The notes under the pieces: generated by a model
What the model was told of the DNA's origin: nothing
What the model saw: only the letters and a program-made list of their open reading frames with translations
Database searches by the model: none
Source of the DNA: Propionigenium maris DSM 9537
GTDB lineage: Bacteria > Fusobacteriota > Fusobacteriia > Fusobacteriales > Fusobacteriaceae
Direction of reading: 5' to 3'
DNA: 64,000 bases
Assembly: GCF_027925155.1 (NCBI RefSeq)
Contig: NZ_BSDY01000002.1
Location: 278,459 to 342,458, forward strand
Shown here: piece by piece, positions 46,616-55,748 of the stretch
Position numbering within the stretch: the first letter of the stretch is position 1
Layout of the letters: each line of letters starts with the position of its first letter
Position numbers and translations under genes: made by a program

Positions 46616-47675
46616 AATCCGCCTTTTTCCATACTTCCTCTACAAGATTATATACATCGTCTACCCCTATGGAATCATAGAGCTTACTTCTGCTCTCCTC
46701 CTCCTTCATTATCCCATCAATTTCATCATTGGAAAGAACGTCCAGATACTCTATTCCTCTGTGCCTCTCATTGGCATTGGACAGCCACTCCTTCTTTTCC
46801 GCACTTGGAGAGAAAATAGCCACACTTGGAGTATCCACTCCCTGAGCTATGTGACGGGGACCTCCTTCATTTCCTATAAACATGTCACACTGAGATATAA
46901 GAGCTGCTAACTCCCTGATATCTTTGGTAACTATATTTGTAAAGATATCCCTTCTTTCTCCCATCTCCTTATGAAGGTTCAGAGCAAACTCCTTCTCAGC
47001 TGGAGAGTAGTAAAAGATCCCCTGGGCTCCCTTTTCCTTCAAAACCTTCTCGATCAACTTCTTCATATACTCTATGTTCCATATCTTTTCAGGTCTTCTG
47101 GAGTTTATGGAAAAAGCAACTATCGGCTTATTAAGGTCTACTCCAGCCCCAGTCATCCTCTCCCTTATCCTGCACCTCTCCTCAGAAGAAACATCTATAT
47201 TGTATTCATGATCATACTTCACATCTATTCCCGCATCTGTTAGAGGGTCCAACATTCTTAGAAACTTGTCCACCTTATCCTTGGCACCTACAGGTTCATG
47301 TATCTTATGGGTATATGTATACCCCCTCTTCTTCTTGTGCCTCCCTATCCTGTACTCTGCACTTCTGCCAAAGAGTGTAAATACCTCACTTTTGGGAGTT
47401 GACATAATATCAATTATTATATCGTATTTCTTTCTTGTCACCTTCCATACCTTTGCTATGTACTTAAGGGGGTTCTTCTGCTCCTCCTTGGTTATAGCTA
47501 TAACATTGTCTATGGCATGGTGATTTTCAAAAAGAGGAGCTATGTGCTCATATACCACATAGTCGACCTCACTGTCTGGATAGGTTTTCTTCAGTGTATT
47601 ACAGATAGGAGAGGCCAGCACCGAATCTCCTATCTGTTTAAACCTTACAACTAGTATTTTAATGTTTTTTTCCAC
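46593..47675 (-). CDS. Family 9 glycosyltransferase (LPS heptosyltransferase-like)
   Basis: About 360 aa GT-B enzyme. ILVVRFKQIGDSVLASPICNTLKKTYPDSEVDYVVY is the ADP-heptose transferase beginning; the donor half has CDMFIGNEGGPRHIAQGVDTPSVAIFSPS. The GTG at 47675 is preferred (GAGG 8 bp upstream); an ATG at 47708 has no ribosome site. It adds heptose to the LPS inner core. Confidence 0.87.
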   Translation of the reverse strand: MEKNIKILVVRFKQIGDSVLASPICNTLKKTYPDSEVDYVVYEHIAPLFENHHAIDNVIAITKEEQKNPLKYIAKVWKVTRKKYDIIIDIMSTPKSEVFTLFGRSAEYRIGRHKKKRGYTYTHKIHEPVGAKDKVDKFLRMLDPLTDAGIDVKYDHEYNIDVSSEERCRIRERMTGAGVDLNKPIVAFSINSRRPEKIWNIEYMKKLIEKVLKEKGAQGIFYYSPAEKEFALNLHKEMGERRDIFTNIVTKDIRELAALISQCDMFIGNEGGPRHIAQGVDTPSVAIFSPSAEKKEWLSNANERHRGIEYLDVLSNDEIDGIMKEEESRSKLYDSIGVDDVYNLVEEVWKKADYDKKYSV

Positions 47676-47749
47676 TTTTATAACCTCTTCGTTTTTATAA
47701 GATATCATAAATTCTTATTTATCACTTTCTTCTGTTAATATTAGAAATA

Positions 47750-48424
47750 CTACTTTAACTCTTTATACTTCATCATTAAATTAATATCTTCAAATAATTC
47801 TACATTTTCTTTTATCCAATTAAACTCTTTACTCCACCATTTAAACTTTAGTAAAAATTCAACCTCATCCTCTGCGAATCTTTTTCGTATTTCTTTTGCT
47901 GGAACACCTCCAACAATACTATATGGTTCCACATCTTTAGTTACAACAGCTCCAGCAGCAATAATTGCACCATTTCCTATAGTTACACCACTTAATAAGG
48001 TAACATTTTTACCTATCCAAACATCATTTCCTATAGATAAATAGTATCCTTTTTCAGAATAAGAAACCCCTTGAAACCTTGGTTCTTTAACAAACGAAAA
48101 TCCTAAATTTTTCATAGCGTCATCAAAGGCAAAGTTATGAGTTGTAACAAACTTCTTAGTCGGGTGCTTACCTAAAGCAATATTGACACCTGGACCTATT
48201 GAACAGTATCTCCCAATTTTAGTTTTAAACAATTCACTATCTGTACCTATACCTGATCCAAAACCGATTTTACTTCCTTCTATATCAACATTATTCCCTA
48301 TAAGGTTCTTTCCCTCAAAAGACGTCTTTCTAATTTTAGATTTGCCCTCTATAATTACATCTTGTTTCCTTAATTTCTTCTTTTTTATTAGATATTTAAT
48401 ATGTTTTCTTATTGATCTAAGCAT
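47750..48424 (-). CDS. Left-handed beta-helix acyl/acetyltransferase
   Basis: 224 aa. Hexapeptide repeats: NLIGNNVDIEGSKIGFGSGIGTDS, IGRYCSIGPGVNIALGKHPT, then IGNDVWIGKNVTLLSGVTIGNGAIIAAGAVVTKDV and PYSIVGGVPAKEIRKRF. This resembles chloramphenicol/virginiamycin-type sugar O-acetyltransferases. The coding sequence is distinctly AT-rich compared with the genes upstream. It starts an AT-rich stretch running to about 54.3 kb. Confidence 0.87.
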   Translation of the reverse strand: MLRSIRKHIKYLIKKKKLRKQDVIIEGKSKIRKTSFEGKNLIGNNVDIEGSKIGFGSGIGTDSELFKTKIGRYCSIGPGVNIALGKHPTKKFVTTHNFAFDDAMKNLGFSFVKEPRFQGVSYSEKGYYLSIGNDVWIGKNVTLLSGVTIGNGAIIAAGAVVTKDVEPYSIVGGVPAKEIRKRFAEDEVEFLLKFKWWSKEFNWIKENVELFEDINLMMKYKELK

Positions 48425-48432
48425 TCCTCATC

Positions 48433-49323
48433 TCACCTTTTTAACATTTTTTTAATCGAGTGCCTAAAACTTCTCGAATAAAGTTTTAACATCGTTACCT
48501 CTCTCATTAAGCTATTGAACAAGCTTTGATTATCTAAAGGATAACCTTCCCAAGGAGTCAGCTTCAAGTACCTCAAATATTCTCTTCTATACTTATTAAT
48601 ACACCTAGCATCCCAAGGTTTTATCGATCCTGTATAGTGAATTATTCCAACTTCACTTTTCTTTAATCTTAGCTCTTCAGAATTTCCATGGGTATAATTC
48701 CAAGACTTTCCACCCTCTCTAAAATCATCGTATAAAACTGCATTTAAAGCATCTTGATCATTTAATTCTAAAACTTTGTCTGTCGTAGCTGCAAATTCTA
48801 CAGCCTTTTGAAACTTGTTATTTTCCCTTAGTTTTTCTAGATTCATTAAGAGAACTCCCGCATTAAAGTAACTATCTTCTTCCTTTAAATCAAGCCTTTT
48901 TTTACCTCGATTTTGATCTCTTTCCCCATCTGTTACTGCCACTAACGACTTACCGTTAAACTCTAAACCATATAGCTCCTTAATGTCCTTTAAGACAACT
49001 AAATCACAGTCTAAATATAGAGCTTTGTCTTCATCTTTTAATATTTCTGGAGCTAAAAGTCTTGCATAAGTTACTAAATCAATGTAAGACCTTTCATCTA
49101 TTGGAAGGGACTTTATTTTTTCCCTATTAATCTTAATAAAATTTATCTCAGAGTTGTTTTTCTTTGATATTTTTTCTAACTTAATCATGCTTTCGCTAGA
49201 AAGGTTATCGTAAAGTATCCAAAATTTACAAAACTCATTCGTATTATTTAAAATTGATGACATCACTACTCCAAGATGTCTTGCGTACTCATTTTTTTCA
49301 TTTATTACAAAAACTAAATTCAT
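48433..49323 (-). CDS. Family 8 glycosyltransferase (GT8)
   Basis: About 296 aa retaining glucosyl/galactosyltransferase. MNLVFVINEKNEYARHLGVVMSSIL at the start, DKALYLDCDLVVLKDI (DXD), YFNAGVLLMNLEKLRE and LNDQDALNAV, then IIHYTGSIKPWD. This fits the LPS outer-core WaaJ/RfaJ type. ATG 49323 is preferred (AAAGGA upstream); the longer frame overlaps the preceding gene more. It overlaps the ligase/polymerase gene by 26 bp. Confidence 0.9.
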   Translation of the reverse strand: MNLVFVINEKNEYARHLGVVMSSILNNTNEFCKFWILYDNLSSESMIKLEKISKKNNSEINFIKINREKIKSLPIDERSYIDLVTYARLLAPEILKDEDKALYLDCDLVVLKDIKELYGLEFNGKSLVAVTDGERDQNRGKKRLDLKEEDSYFNAGVLLMNLEKLRENNKFQKAVEFAATTDKVLELNDQDALNAVLYDDFREGGKSWNYTHGNSEELRLKKSEVGIIHYTGSIKPWDARCINKYRREYLRYLKLTPWEGYPLDNQSLFNSLMREVTMLKLYSRSFRHSIKKMLKR

Positions 49324-50497
49324 TCTTTTTTCCTTTCTGATCCAATAATAACAGTGCAAAAATTAAATAAAATAACCCTTGTATATCACTATACTCAACT
49401 GCTGTTTCTACTAACCCAAAAATTAAAATAGAAACTTTTACCAGAAGAGCTGTAACCCCATAAATATTTTCTCTATTAATAAAACATTTCCATAACTCCC
49501 AACTACATAAATAAAGATAGGAAAGAAATCCAATTATACCATTTGTTGCCAAAAGATAAAAATAGGAGCTGTGCGGATGATGATAAGGCCTTTTATCTAA
49601 ATTTTTATAGTTCTCAGGCTCCTCAGAATTTGCAAAGTTCCTTGTGCTATATCCTATTCCTTTTAGTGAGTTTTCTCTAAATATTTTTACAGACTCCTGC
49701 CACAATTCAACCCTTCCTAAATTACTCCTATTCGAGCTTATATTTACAATACTTTTTGCCCTTTGAATATAAGGGTTATTAGAAAAATTCTGAAAGGTTA
49801 TTCCTATGATTAACATAGACGCTACTACTAAATAAAAGCTTTTCCACTTGAACTTTAAGATAAAAATTAATCCTAAAACCCCCAAAGCACCTATCCAATT
49901 ACCTCGATTTTGTGTCCATATAAGTATCATAATAGTTAATAAAGTTAAAGTAATTAAAGATACAGTTTTTTTTCTATTAATTTTCTTAAAGAAAAGAAAA
50001 CTTAATAAAAAAACTAGTCCAACCATTAGAACTCCTGCATAACGCCAGACCTCTTCTCCTCCTGAAATTCTCATCCCATTATATAGTCCTTCAATATATC
50101 CAAATTTCTCTAAATACCCCTTACTAAGCTTCAAAATAAAACTCAGCAATGAAATATAGATAATTCTCTTTCTATCTTTTTTATCAATATCAAATTGAGA
50201 AATTAAAATAGGAAGCCCAAAAAAATTAAAAGTTCCCTTTAAGTTATCAATAACACTTTTTGAATGAAAGGCGCCTATGCTGCTTATGTATATAGAAAAT
50301 AAAAACATACCTAAAGGAATTTCTAGTCCACTCTTATGGTAATTTCTACTCTTTATTATTTTTATAACAAAAAGAGGAAATAGCATATATTCCACTACTC
50401 TCCCTGAGTATTTAGTAGAGTGAAATATTAAAAATACAAAAATGAATAACCCAATTTTAAAAAAATTATCTAAATTTAAACTCTTTTTTATTTTCAC
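49298..50497 (-). CDS. O-antigen ligase/polymerase-like membrane protein
   Basis: 399 aa with about 10-12 membrane helices. The large periplasmic loop contains the WaaL/Wzy-like motif around IKGIGYSTRNFANSEEP and the Wzy_C-type RPYHHPHSSYFYLLATNGIIG. Such proteins either ligate O-units to lipid A-core or polymerise them; these classes cannot be separated by sequence. Very AT-rich. It is the only polymerase candidate for the operon at 35.7-43.1 kb. Confidence 0.85.
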   Translation of the reverse strand: MKIKKSLNLDNFFKIGLFIFVFLIFHSTKYSGRVVEYMLFPLFVIKIIKSRNYHKSGLEIPLGMFLFSIYISSIGAFHSKSVIDNLKGTFNFFGLPILISQFDIDKKDRKRIIYISLLSFILKLSKGYLEKFGYIEGLYNGMRISGGEEVWRYAGVLMVGLVFLLSFLFFKKINRKKTVSLITLTLLTIMILIWTQNRGNWIGALGVLGLIFILKFKWKSFYLVVASMLIIGITFQNFSNNPYIQRAKSIVNISSNRSNLGRVELWQESVKIFRENSLKGIGYSTRNFANSEEPENYKNLDKRPYHHPHSSYFYLLATNGIIGFLSYLYLCSWELWKCFINRENIYGVTALLVKVSILIFGLVETAVEYSDIQGLFYLIFALLLLDQKGKKNEFSFCNK

Positions 50498-50511
50498 TAA
50501 TTTATCTCCAG

Positions 50512-51222
50512 CTATTTTTTTATATTATCATCAAAATAATGAAAATATTCCTTTAACTTTTCATTAGAAAGACCTAGTCCTTCAAGGTTTTTTTTCACCT
50601 TTTTTCTAACTGTTTCCAATCTCTCCGTATTTTTATTCTTACTTTCTTTTATATCATCTAGGTCAATCATATGAATTTCATTCTTATTATAAAAAAAGTT
50701 ATAAAAATTAGGATCTTGATGGTAGTAATAAGATTTTATCATTTTTAAAATAATATCTAGATATTTATAGATCCACTTATCAACTACTTTTTCATCATCT
50801 ATATTTTCTTCTAATAAAGTGATTAAGTGGTACTCCCCTTCTATGCCATATCTTTCTTTAAAGTCCCAAGAAAAACTAACATTTTTTCTAAAAACCATCT
50901 TACTTTTATCAACAAAAACATACTCTGGTGCAACTATATTAATTCCTAAAGCCTCAAGTTTTTTTGAAAGTTCATAATATTTAGTTGCTCTGGGTAATTT
51001 AACCCCTATTCTCTTTTTTATTCCCCTACTTACTGTTTTAGGTTTTGAAACTTTTATATAATAAGTTTTTCCCTCTATTTTTTCTTTATAAACAGACAAA
51101 TATGGAAGAGATTTATGAAATAGATACTTTTCTTTAGAAGACTCTTCATTAAGATACTTAAGAGCTTCCTCCATCAAAATATTACTGGGATCTTTATACC
51201 CTATTACTTGAATTTTTTTCAT
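50512..51222 (-). CDS. LPS-core kinase-like protein
   Basis: 236 aa. KTYYIKVSKPKTVSRGIKKRIGVKLPRATKYYEL and the catalytic-like SYYYHQDPNFYNFFYNKNEIHMIDLDDIKES place it with the WaaP/Kdo-kinase-like group. The loop reads HQDPNFYN in place of HGDFNTSN, keeping Asp and Asn. Strongly AT-rich. It lies between a GT2 gene and the ligase/polymerase gene. Confidence 0.76.
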   Translation of the reverse strand: MKKIQVIGYKDPSNILMEEALKYLNEESSKEKYLFHKSLPYLSVYKEKIEGKTYYIKVSKPKTVSRGIKKRIGVKLPRATKYYELSKKLEALGINIVAPEYVFVDKSKMVFRKNVSFSWDFKERYGIEGEYHLITLLEENIDDEKVVDKWIYKYLDIILKMIKSYYYHQDPNFYNFFYNKNEIHMIDLDDIKESKNKNTERLETVRKKVKKNLEGLGLSNEKLKEYFHYFDDNIKK

Positions 51223-51224
51223 AG

Positions 51225-52073
51225 TTACTTCAATACCCTCACTTTATATTTATCAGTGTCAAATGAATTAATATATCCATGAACACACTTTAATGCTATC
51301 ATTTCTGGAGTCTTTTTAGTTTCCTCTAGTTTTTCCTCGTTAGATCCAGCTGTTGGATCTTTAGGATGAGCCATATGGATAGGAGCTTCAGAAAACTTTA
51401 TTATCCTCGGATTAACTCCGGACTTCTGAAGCCTAAAACCAAAGTCCAGGTCCTCATTTCCATGTCCTTTAAATTCCTCATTAAATCCATTTACCCTTAT
51501 ATAATCCTCTTTGAAAAGAGCAAAGGAAGCCCCTCCTACGGTAATAGGTTTTTTTCTAAGCTTAAACCTATATTTAAGACTTCTGATACTATCCCTTTTT
51601 ATCTGCTTATTCCTGTCCATCTTTTGAGCGTCACTTATATGAAGTAGCACCTTTTTATATAATTCCCCTCTATCTAAAAGCTCTTGAATCTCCTCCTTCT
51701 CCTCAAAGGTACTCCAGAGAACTTTAAAGGGCATTATCGTTCCCCTCTTGGAATTTTCTACAATCTCCTCAATATAAGTTTTACCAAAAATCACATCCTG
51801 ATCACAGTAGATAAGAAGCTCCCCTTCTGCTTCCCTAGCTCCATTATTTCTCGATCTTGCCGCCCTAAATCCTAAATCTTCCTGATAAACATGTTTTACC
51901 TTAAAAGAACACTCTGGAAGGAGATCTTCTATAAATTCTATTACTTTTTCCCTTGAGCCATCATCTGCGATTATAAATTCATCCACCTGAAAAGTCTGAT
52001 TAATAAGGCACTTCATTATATTTCTTAAATATTCCAGTCTGTTATAAACCGTAGTTATAAAGGTTACTTTCAT
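51225..52073 (-). CDS. Family 2 glycosyltransferase (GT2)
   Basis: 282 aa. VTFITTVYNRLEYLRNIMKCLI, FIIADDGSRE, LLIYCDQDVIFGK (DXD) and a C-terminal GHGNEDLDFGFRLQKSG (galactosyltransferase-type GNEDLD motif). The C-terminal motif resembles chondroitin-polymerase-like GT2/GT7 enzymes. It is 2 bp from the kinase-like gene and 3 bp from the GT4 gene, so one operon. Confidence 0.9.
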   Translation of the reverse strand: MKVTFITTVYNRLEYLRNIMKCLINQTFQVDEFIIADDGSREKVIEFIEDLLPECSFKVKHVYQEDLGFRAARSRNNGAREAEGELLIYCDQDVIFGKTYIEEIVENSKRGTIMPFKVLWSTFEEKEEIQELLDRGELYKKVLLHISDAQKMDRNKQIKRDSIRSLKYRFKLRKKPITVGGASFALFKEDYIRVNGFNEEFKGHGNEDLDFGFRLQKSGVNPRIIKFSEAPIHMAHPKDPTAGSNEEKLEETKKTPEMIALKCVHGYINSFDTDKYKVRVLK

Positions 52074-52076
52074 TTT

Positions 52077-53285
52077 TTACTTCTCCTTACATTTCCCTTT
52101 TAAGATTAATTTTTTGTACTCTTCTAATACAGTTTCCTTTTTAAACTCTTCAATTCTTTTATGAGAAGACTCCAAGAAATTGTCAAGATAACCCTCATTC
52201 TCCAACATCATCTTTATTTCTTTATACATTTTATCAAAATCCCCTATTGGGTATAATACTCCGCAACTTCCATCCCTTAAAATCTCTCTTGGGCCAGTAG
52301 GGCAATCTGAAGAAACTACCCCTTTTCCTAGTATCATTGCCTCAATTAGTACTGTCGGTAAGCCTTCGTATTTTGAACTATGAACAAAAAGTTTAGCTTT
52401 TTTCAACCATGGATATGGGTTTTCAACCCCTCCCATCAAAATAGCTTTTCCTTCCAAATCCAATCTTACTATCTCTTCTTCAATCTTATCTTTATCAGGA
52501 CCATTTCCAAAAATTAAAAGTTTTTCATTTTTTCCATCTTCAATTAATTTTTTATAGGCTCTTAAAAGAGTAAGGAAGTCTTTTTGTTTAGTTGTCAATC
52601 TCATAATAGAAATAATGTATGGGCTATCAAATAATGCTTTTTCTTCCTTTACTTCTATTTTCTCTTCTGCCATCCTTCTTATTCTTTCAAAATCAAATGG
52701 ATTATAGATTCTTAAAATTTTATCTTCTAAGTGAGGGAAAAGTTCTATTAATTCTTCCTTCATATCATCACATATCGCAACAATATAATTATAGTTCTTA
52801 AGCCTTTCTCCTAACCTTTTAATCTTACTTGCCTTGCTATACCAATTTTTTATGGAGGCATGTACCCATGCTATTTTGACAATATCATTATCTACTTTAT
52901 GTATAAGTTTAGATAACCCCATATCAAAATCCACTATAACTTTTGGTTTTTTTTCTGAGGAAAGCTTCAAGAATTCTCTTTCTTTAATTCTTCTTTCCTT
53001 TGCCATCGCCATATTATAAAGGTACTTATAGAATAAATTCTTTCTTTTTTTTCTTAACTCTCTTGTCCTTAAGATAGTTTCTTCAGATTTTAAATACGAT
53101 AAGTCTATTTCAGCAGGAATGTCTTTCTCAAAGACATTTTCGGAGATTATACCATCTTCTATTACCAAACTTATATCTAACTTCTTTTTATCAATATTTT
53201 TTAAAACCTCTATTAAAATTCTTTCTATACCACCAATTCTTAAACTTCCATTGTAGAAAACTACCTTTCTGTTTTCTTCCATCAA
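52077..53285 (-). CDS. Family 4 glycosyltransferase (GT4)
   Basis: 402 aa. YNGSLRIGGIERILIEVLKNI at the start, LIFGNGPDKDKIEEEIV and VHSSKYEGLPTVLIEAMILGKGVVSSDCPTGPREIL (EX7E). AT-rich. First gene of the kinase-glycosyltransferase-ligase group; ribosome site GAGGAG. Confidence 0.9.
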   Translation of the reverse strand: MMEENRKVVFYNGSLRIGGIERILIEVLKNIDKKKLDISLVIEDGIISENVFEKDIPAEIDLSYLKSEETILRTRELRKKRKNLFYKYLYNMAMAKERRIKEREFLKLSSEKKPKVIVDFDMGLSKLIHKVDNDIVKIAWVHASIKNWYSKASKIKRLGERLKNYNYIVAICDDMKEELIELFPHLEDKILRIYNPFDFERIRRMAEEKIEVKEEKALFDSPYIISIMRLTTKQKDFLTLLRAYKKLIEDGKNEKLLIFGNGPDKDKIEEEIVRLDLEGKAILMGGVENPYPWLKKAKLFVHSSKYEGLPTVLIEAMILGKGVVSSDCPTGPREILRDGSCGVLYPIGDFDKMYKEIKMMLENEGYLDNFLESSHKRIEEFKKETVLEEYKKLILKGKCKEK

Positions 53286-53462
53286 TATATCTCCTCTTAT
53301 AATTAATATTTATAACCATTGCACTCTAATTTTTCCGGAATCTTAATCGAATCTTTCAAAAATACGACTTATTCATCTTTGTAGATTTTTTTCCTTTTAT
53401 CAATTCCTCTAAATATCTATAAAGTTTCAAGTATACTTTTCTTATAATTAAACTTTAAATAC

Positions 53463-54332
53463 TTAAAGGAATTCTCCCCCATACTTTTCTGCATCTTTTA
53501 AAACTTCACTAAGATGTAAGCACTCCTCCCTAGAGAATGCTGCATGGTAGACCACATCAAAAATATAGTTATCTACCCTTTCCCGATAACTTCTTCTAAT
53601 ATGATCCTTTAAGTTTCCAACTTTTATTGAATCCCCTTTTTTAGAATCTATCTGGAGGTCACCTATTTCATAAATAATTCCAATAATTCTAAATTCACTC
53701 TTTACTAACCTTTCTGTCTTTATTCTTATGAACTCTTCTGTTCCATCATATTCATAAATCTTTTTAACATAATTAGCAAAAGCATCTTTATCTTTAAAGG
53801 CTATATTATAGGTCTTAAGAATAGGATAGTTTTTCTCTATCTCCTCCTTGATTTCGTCGATGTGCTTTATGGCCGGAGCCCATACAATGGATACTGCTTC
53901 TGAGTGACATCTATTTTTTAGTTCAATAAATGCCCGGCACTCATCCTTGGAGAGGTCTCCTATAGCTGTTCCCTCTGAAACCTCTCTAGAAAAATCTATA
54001 GATATTTCAATTTCATCTAGTTCTAGCAAAAATGCGGTGCAAACTCCCTCAAAATTATCTAAAATTCTAAAGTTTCTATCTACCACTACTAAACCTATTT
54101 CACTGTCACGCTCGAAGTTTCTACTATTCCATCTATTTAATAACTCTACTGAATAGAATTCCTGTCTTTTTTCATTATAGTTCCTAAGAAAAAGAGTTTC
54201 CAAATCTATCTTTATCTTCAATGATTTTAAATTCTCTATCTCCTTGTAGGTCTTGTTGTAGTTAAAGTAATAGTTTTTTGCCTCTTCCAGAGTTTTTAAC
54301 CTCTTATTCAGACTCTTTTTTAGTTTTCTCAT
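53463..54332 (-). CDS. Uncharacterised protein of the LPS region
   Basis: 289 aa, soluble, no signal peptide, very charged. Visible features: a Lys-rich start MRKLKKSLNKRLKTLEEAKN, a GLVVVDRNFRILDN strand, an IGDLSKDECRAFIELKNRCHSEAVSIVW segment, and a His/Cys-containing tail HAAFSREECLHLSEVL. I do not recognise the family. It overlaps the heptosyltransferase gene upstream by 4 bp (ATGA type), so it probably works in the same LPS-core step, perhaps as a transferase. Confidence 0.7.
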   Translation of the reverse strand: MRKLKKSLNKRLKTLEEAKNYYFNYNKTYKEIENLKSLKIKIDLETLFLRNYNEKRQEFYSVELLNRWNSRNFERDSEIGLVVVDRNFRILDNFEGVCTAFLLELDEIEISIDFSREVSEGTAIGDLSKDECRAFIELKNRCHSEAVSIVWAPAIKHIDEIKEEIEKNYPILKTYNIAFKDKDAFANYVKKIYEYDGTEEFIRIKTERLVKSEFRIIGIIYEIGDLQIDSKKGDSIKVGNLKDHIRRSYRERVDNYIFDVVYHAAFSREECLHLSEVLKDAEKYGGEFL

Positions 54333-55468
54333 AAAAGCACCTCAATCTTTTCCTTAGCTTCAGCCATATTGAATGTATTTATATCTATCTCATCGTGCTC
54401 ACTGACCTTATCCCTGCAAAAAATCATATGGGCGTTTTCATTGAGAGGTCCCCAGACCTCATGATCTACTCCGTAGGCCCCTCCTTGGGGAGGATAGACA
54501 CATACCATAGGCTTGTTTAGAGCTGATGCCACATGAACTATGGATGTATCGGGAGTCACTACAAGGTCTGCACCCGCTATAATTGCTCCAGTATGATTAA
54601 TACTTCCTATTCCCTGAGGTATATAAAGGTTTTTACTTCCCATTCCTTCAACAAACTTCCTCAGCTCCTCATACTTATCTGGAGCATAGACATATATTCC
54701 TCTCCAGCCCTTGGAAACTACATACTCCGATATATTTTTCAAGGTCTCGGTATTAAAGGTTTTATGCTTACTGGCCCCGTAAGGGTTGATGACTACCCTT
54801 TTTTCTTCACCTAAATTGGAATAGAATTTCTCGGCATACTTTCTCTCATCATCTGAAAAGAAAAGATCATAGCCGACACTTTCTGCACTTACTCCTAGAG
54901 CTCCTAAGTAAGCTGAGTATCTCTTGGTTATATGATCTGTCCACTTAAAGTCCTTACCTGGATCTAGGGATATATCGAAAAGGTTCCATCCTCTCTTGTC
55001 AATTCCCATATTAAATTTAGCCTTACACAAATTGATAAACATCATCTGCTTTACTCTGAGGAACTCTGAAAAATCTACAAGAAGATCGTATCCCTCTCCC
55101 TCTATTTCTCTTGCCAGTACCTTTAATTTAGAGTTAGATTTATTATAGTCATATATCTTATCCACATGGGGATTGTTGACTATAACTCCCTTGGCAGCTC
55201 CCCTAGTTACCACCCCTATCTTAATTTCAGGGTATTGCTTCTTTATCTCCCTAAACATAAGGGTATTTATAATCATGTCCCCTATCTTACCATCATACCT
55301 TAAAAACAATATGGACTTTATATCAAGCTTTTCTATCAAGTTTTCCTTGGTTGCTGCTCTCTCTCCTTCAGTTGTTAATTTCTCTTTTCTGTCCCAAATC
55401 CACTTTCCAAGAGCCAGCCTTTTAGGCCTCATATAATCCTGGAAAGCCCTGTTTAATTTCCTTAACAT
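54329..55468 (-). CDS. Family 9 glycosyltransferase (heptosyltransferase-like)
   Basis: 379 aa with about 45 extra N-terminal residues before the GT9 fold: SILFLRYDGKIGDMIINTLMFREIKKQYPEIKIGVV, then VVINPYGASKHKTF and ADLVVTPDTSIVHVASALNKPMVCVYPP. The basic N-terminal extension (RPKRLALGKWIWDRKEK) may bind the membrane. Divergent from a second GT9 gene across a 280-bp gap. Confidence 0.88.
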   Translation of the reverse strand: MLRKLNRAFQDYMRPKRLALGKWIWDRKEKLTTEGERAATKENLIEKLDIKSILFLRYDGKIGDMIINTLMFREIKKQYPEIKIGVVTRGAAKGVIVNNPHVDKIYDYNKSNSKLKVLAREIEGEGYDLLVDFSEFLRVKQMMFINLCKAKFNMGIDKRGWNLFDISLDPGKDFKWTDHITKRYSAYLGALGVSAESVGYDLFFSDDERKYAEKFYSNLGEEKRVVINPYGASKHKTFNTETLKNISEYVVSKGWRGIYVYAPDKYEELRKFVEGMGSKNLYIPQGIGSINHTGAIIAGADLVVTPDTSIVHVASALNKPMVCVYPPQGGAYGVDHEVWGPLNENAHMIFCRDKVSEHDEIDINTFNMAEAKEKIEVLL

Positions 55469-55748
55469 AAATCACCTTCTATGTATATTTTTTTAACATT
55501 AAATTATATCACTTTTAAGTGAGCTTTTTCAAATTAAAATGAACCCCTATCCAGTTAATACAATATTAAGCTCTTTTATCATTAAAATTAAGGTATAATA
55601 TACAAATGTTTTGTTATAATGTACCAGTGATTTATTGTTTTGACTAAATCACTTTGACTTATAATTATTTGGAGATAAACTATTAAAAATAGTATATTTC
55701 ATTTGATAATTTGATCTATAAAAATATCTAAAGATATTAGGAGGAAAA
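55469..55748. other. Divergent promoter region between two GT9 genes
   Basis: AT-rich, 280 bp. It must contain promoters for both directions, but no consensus pair stood out. No small gene seen. Confidence 0.45.
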
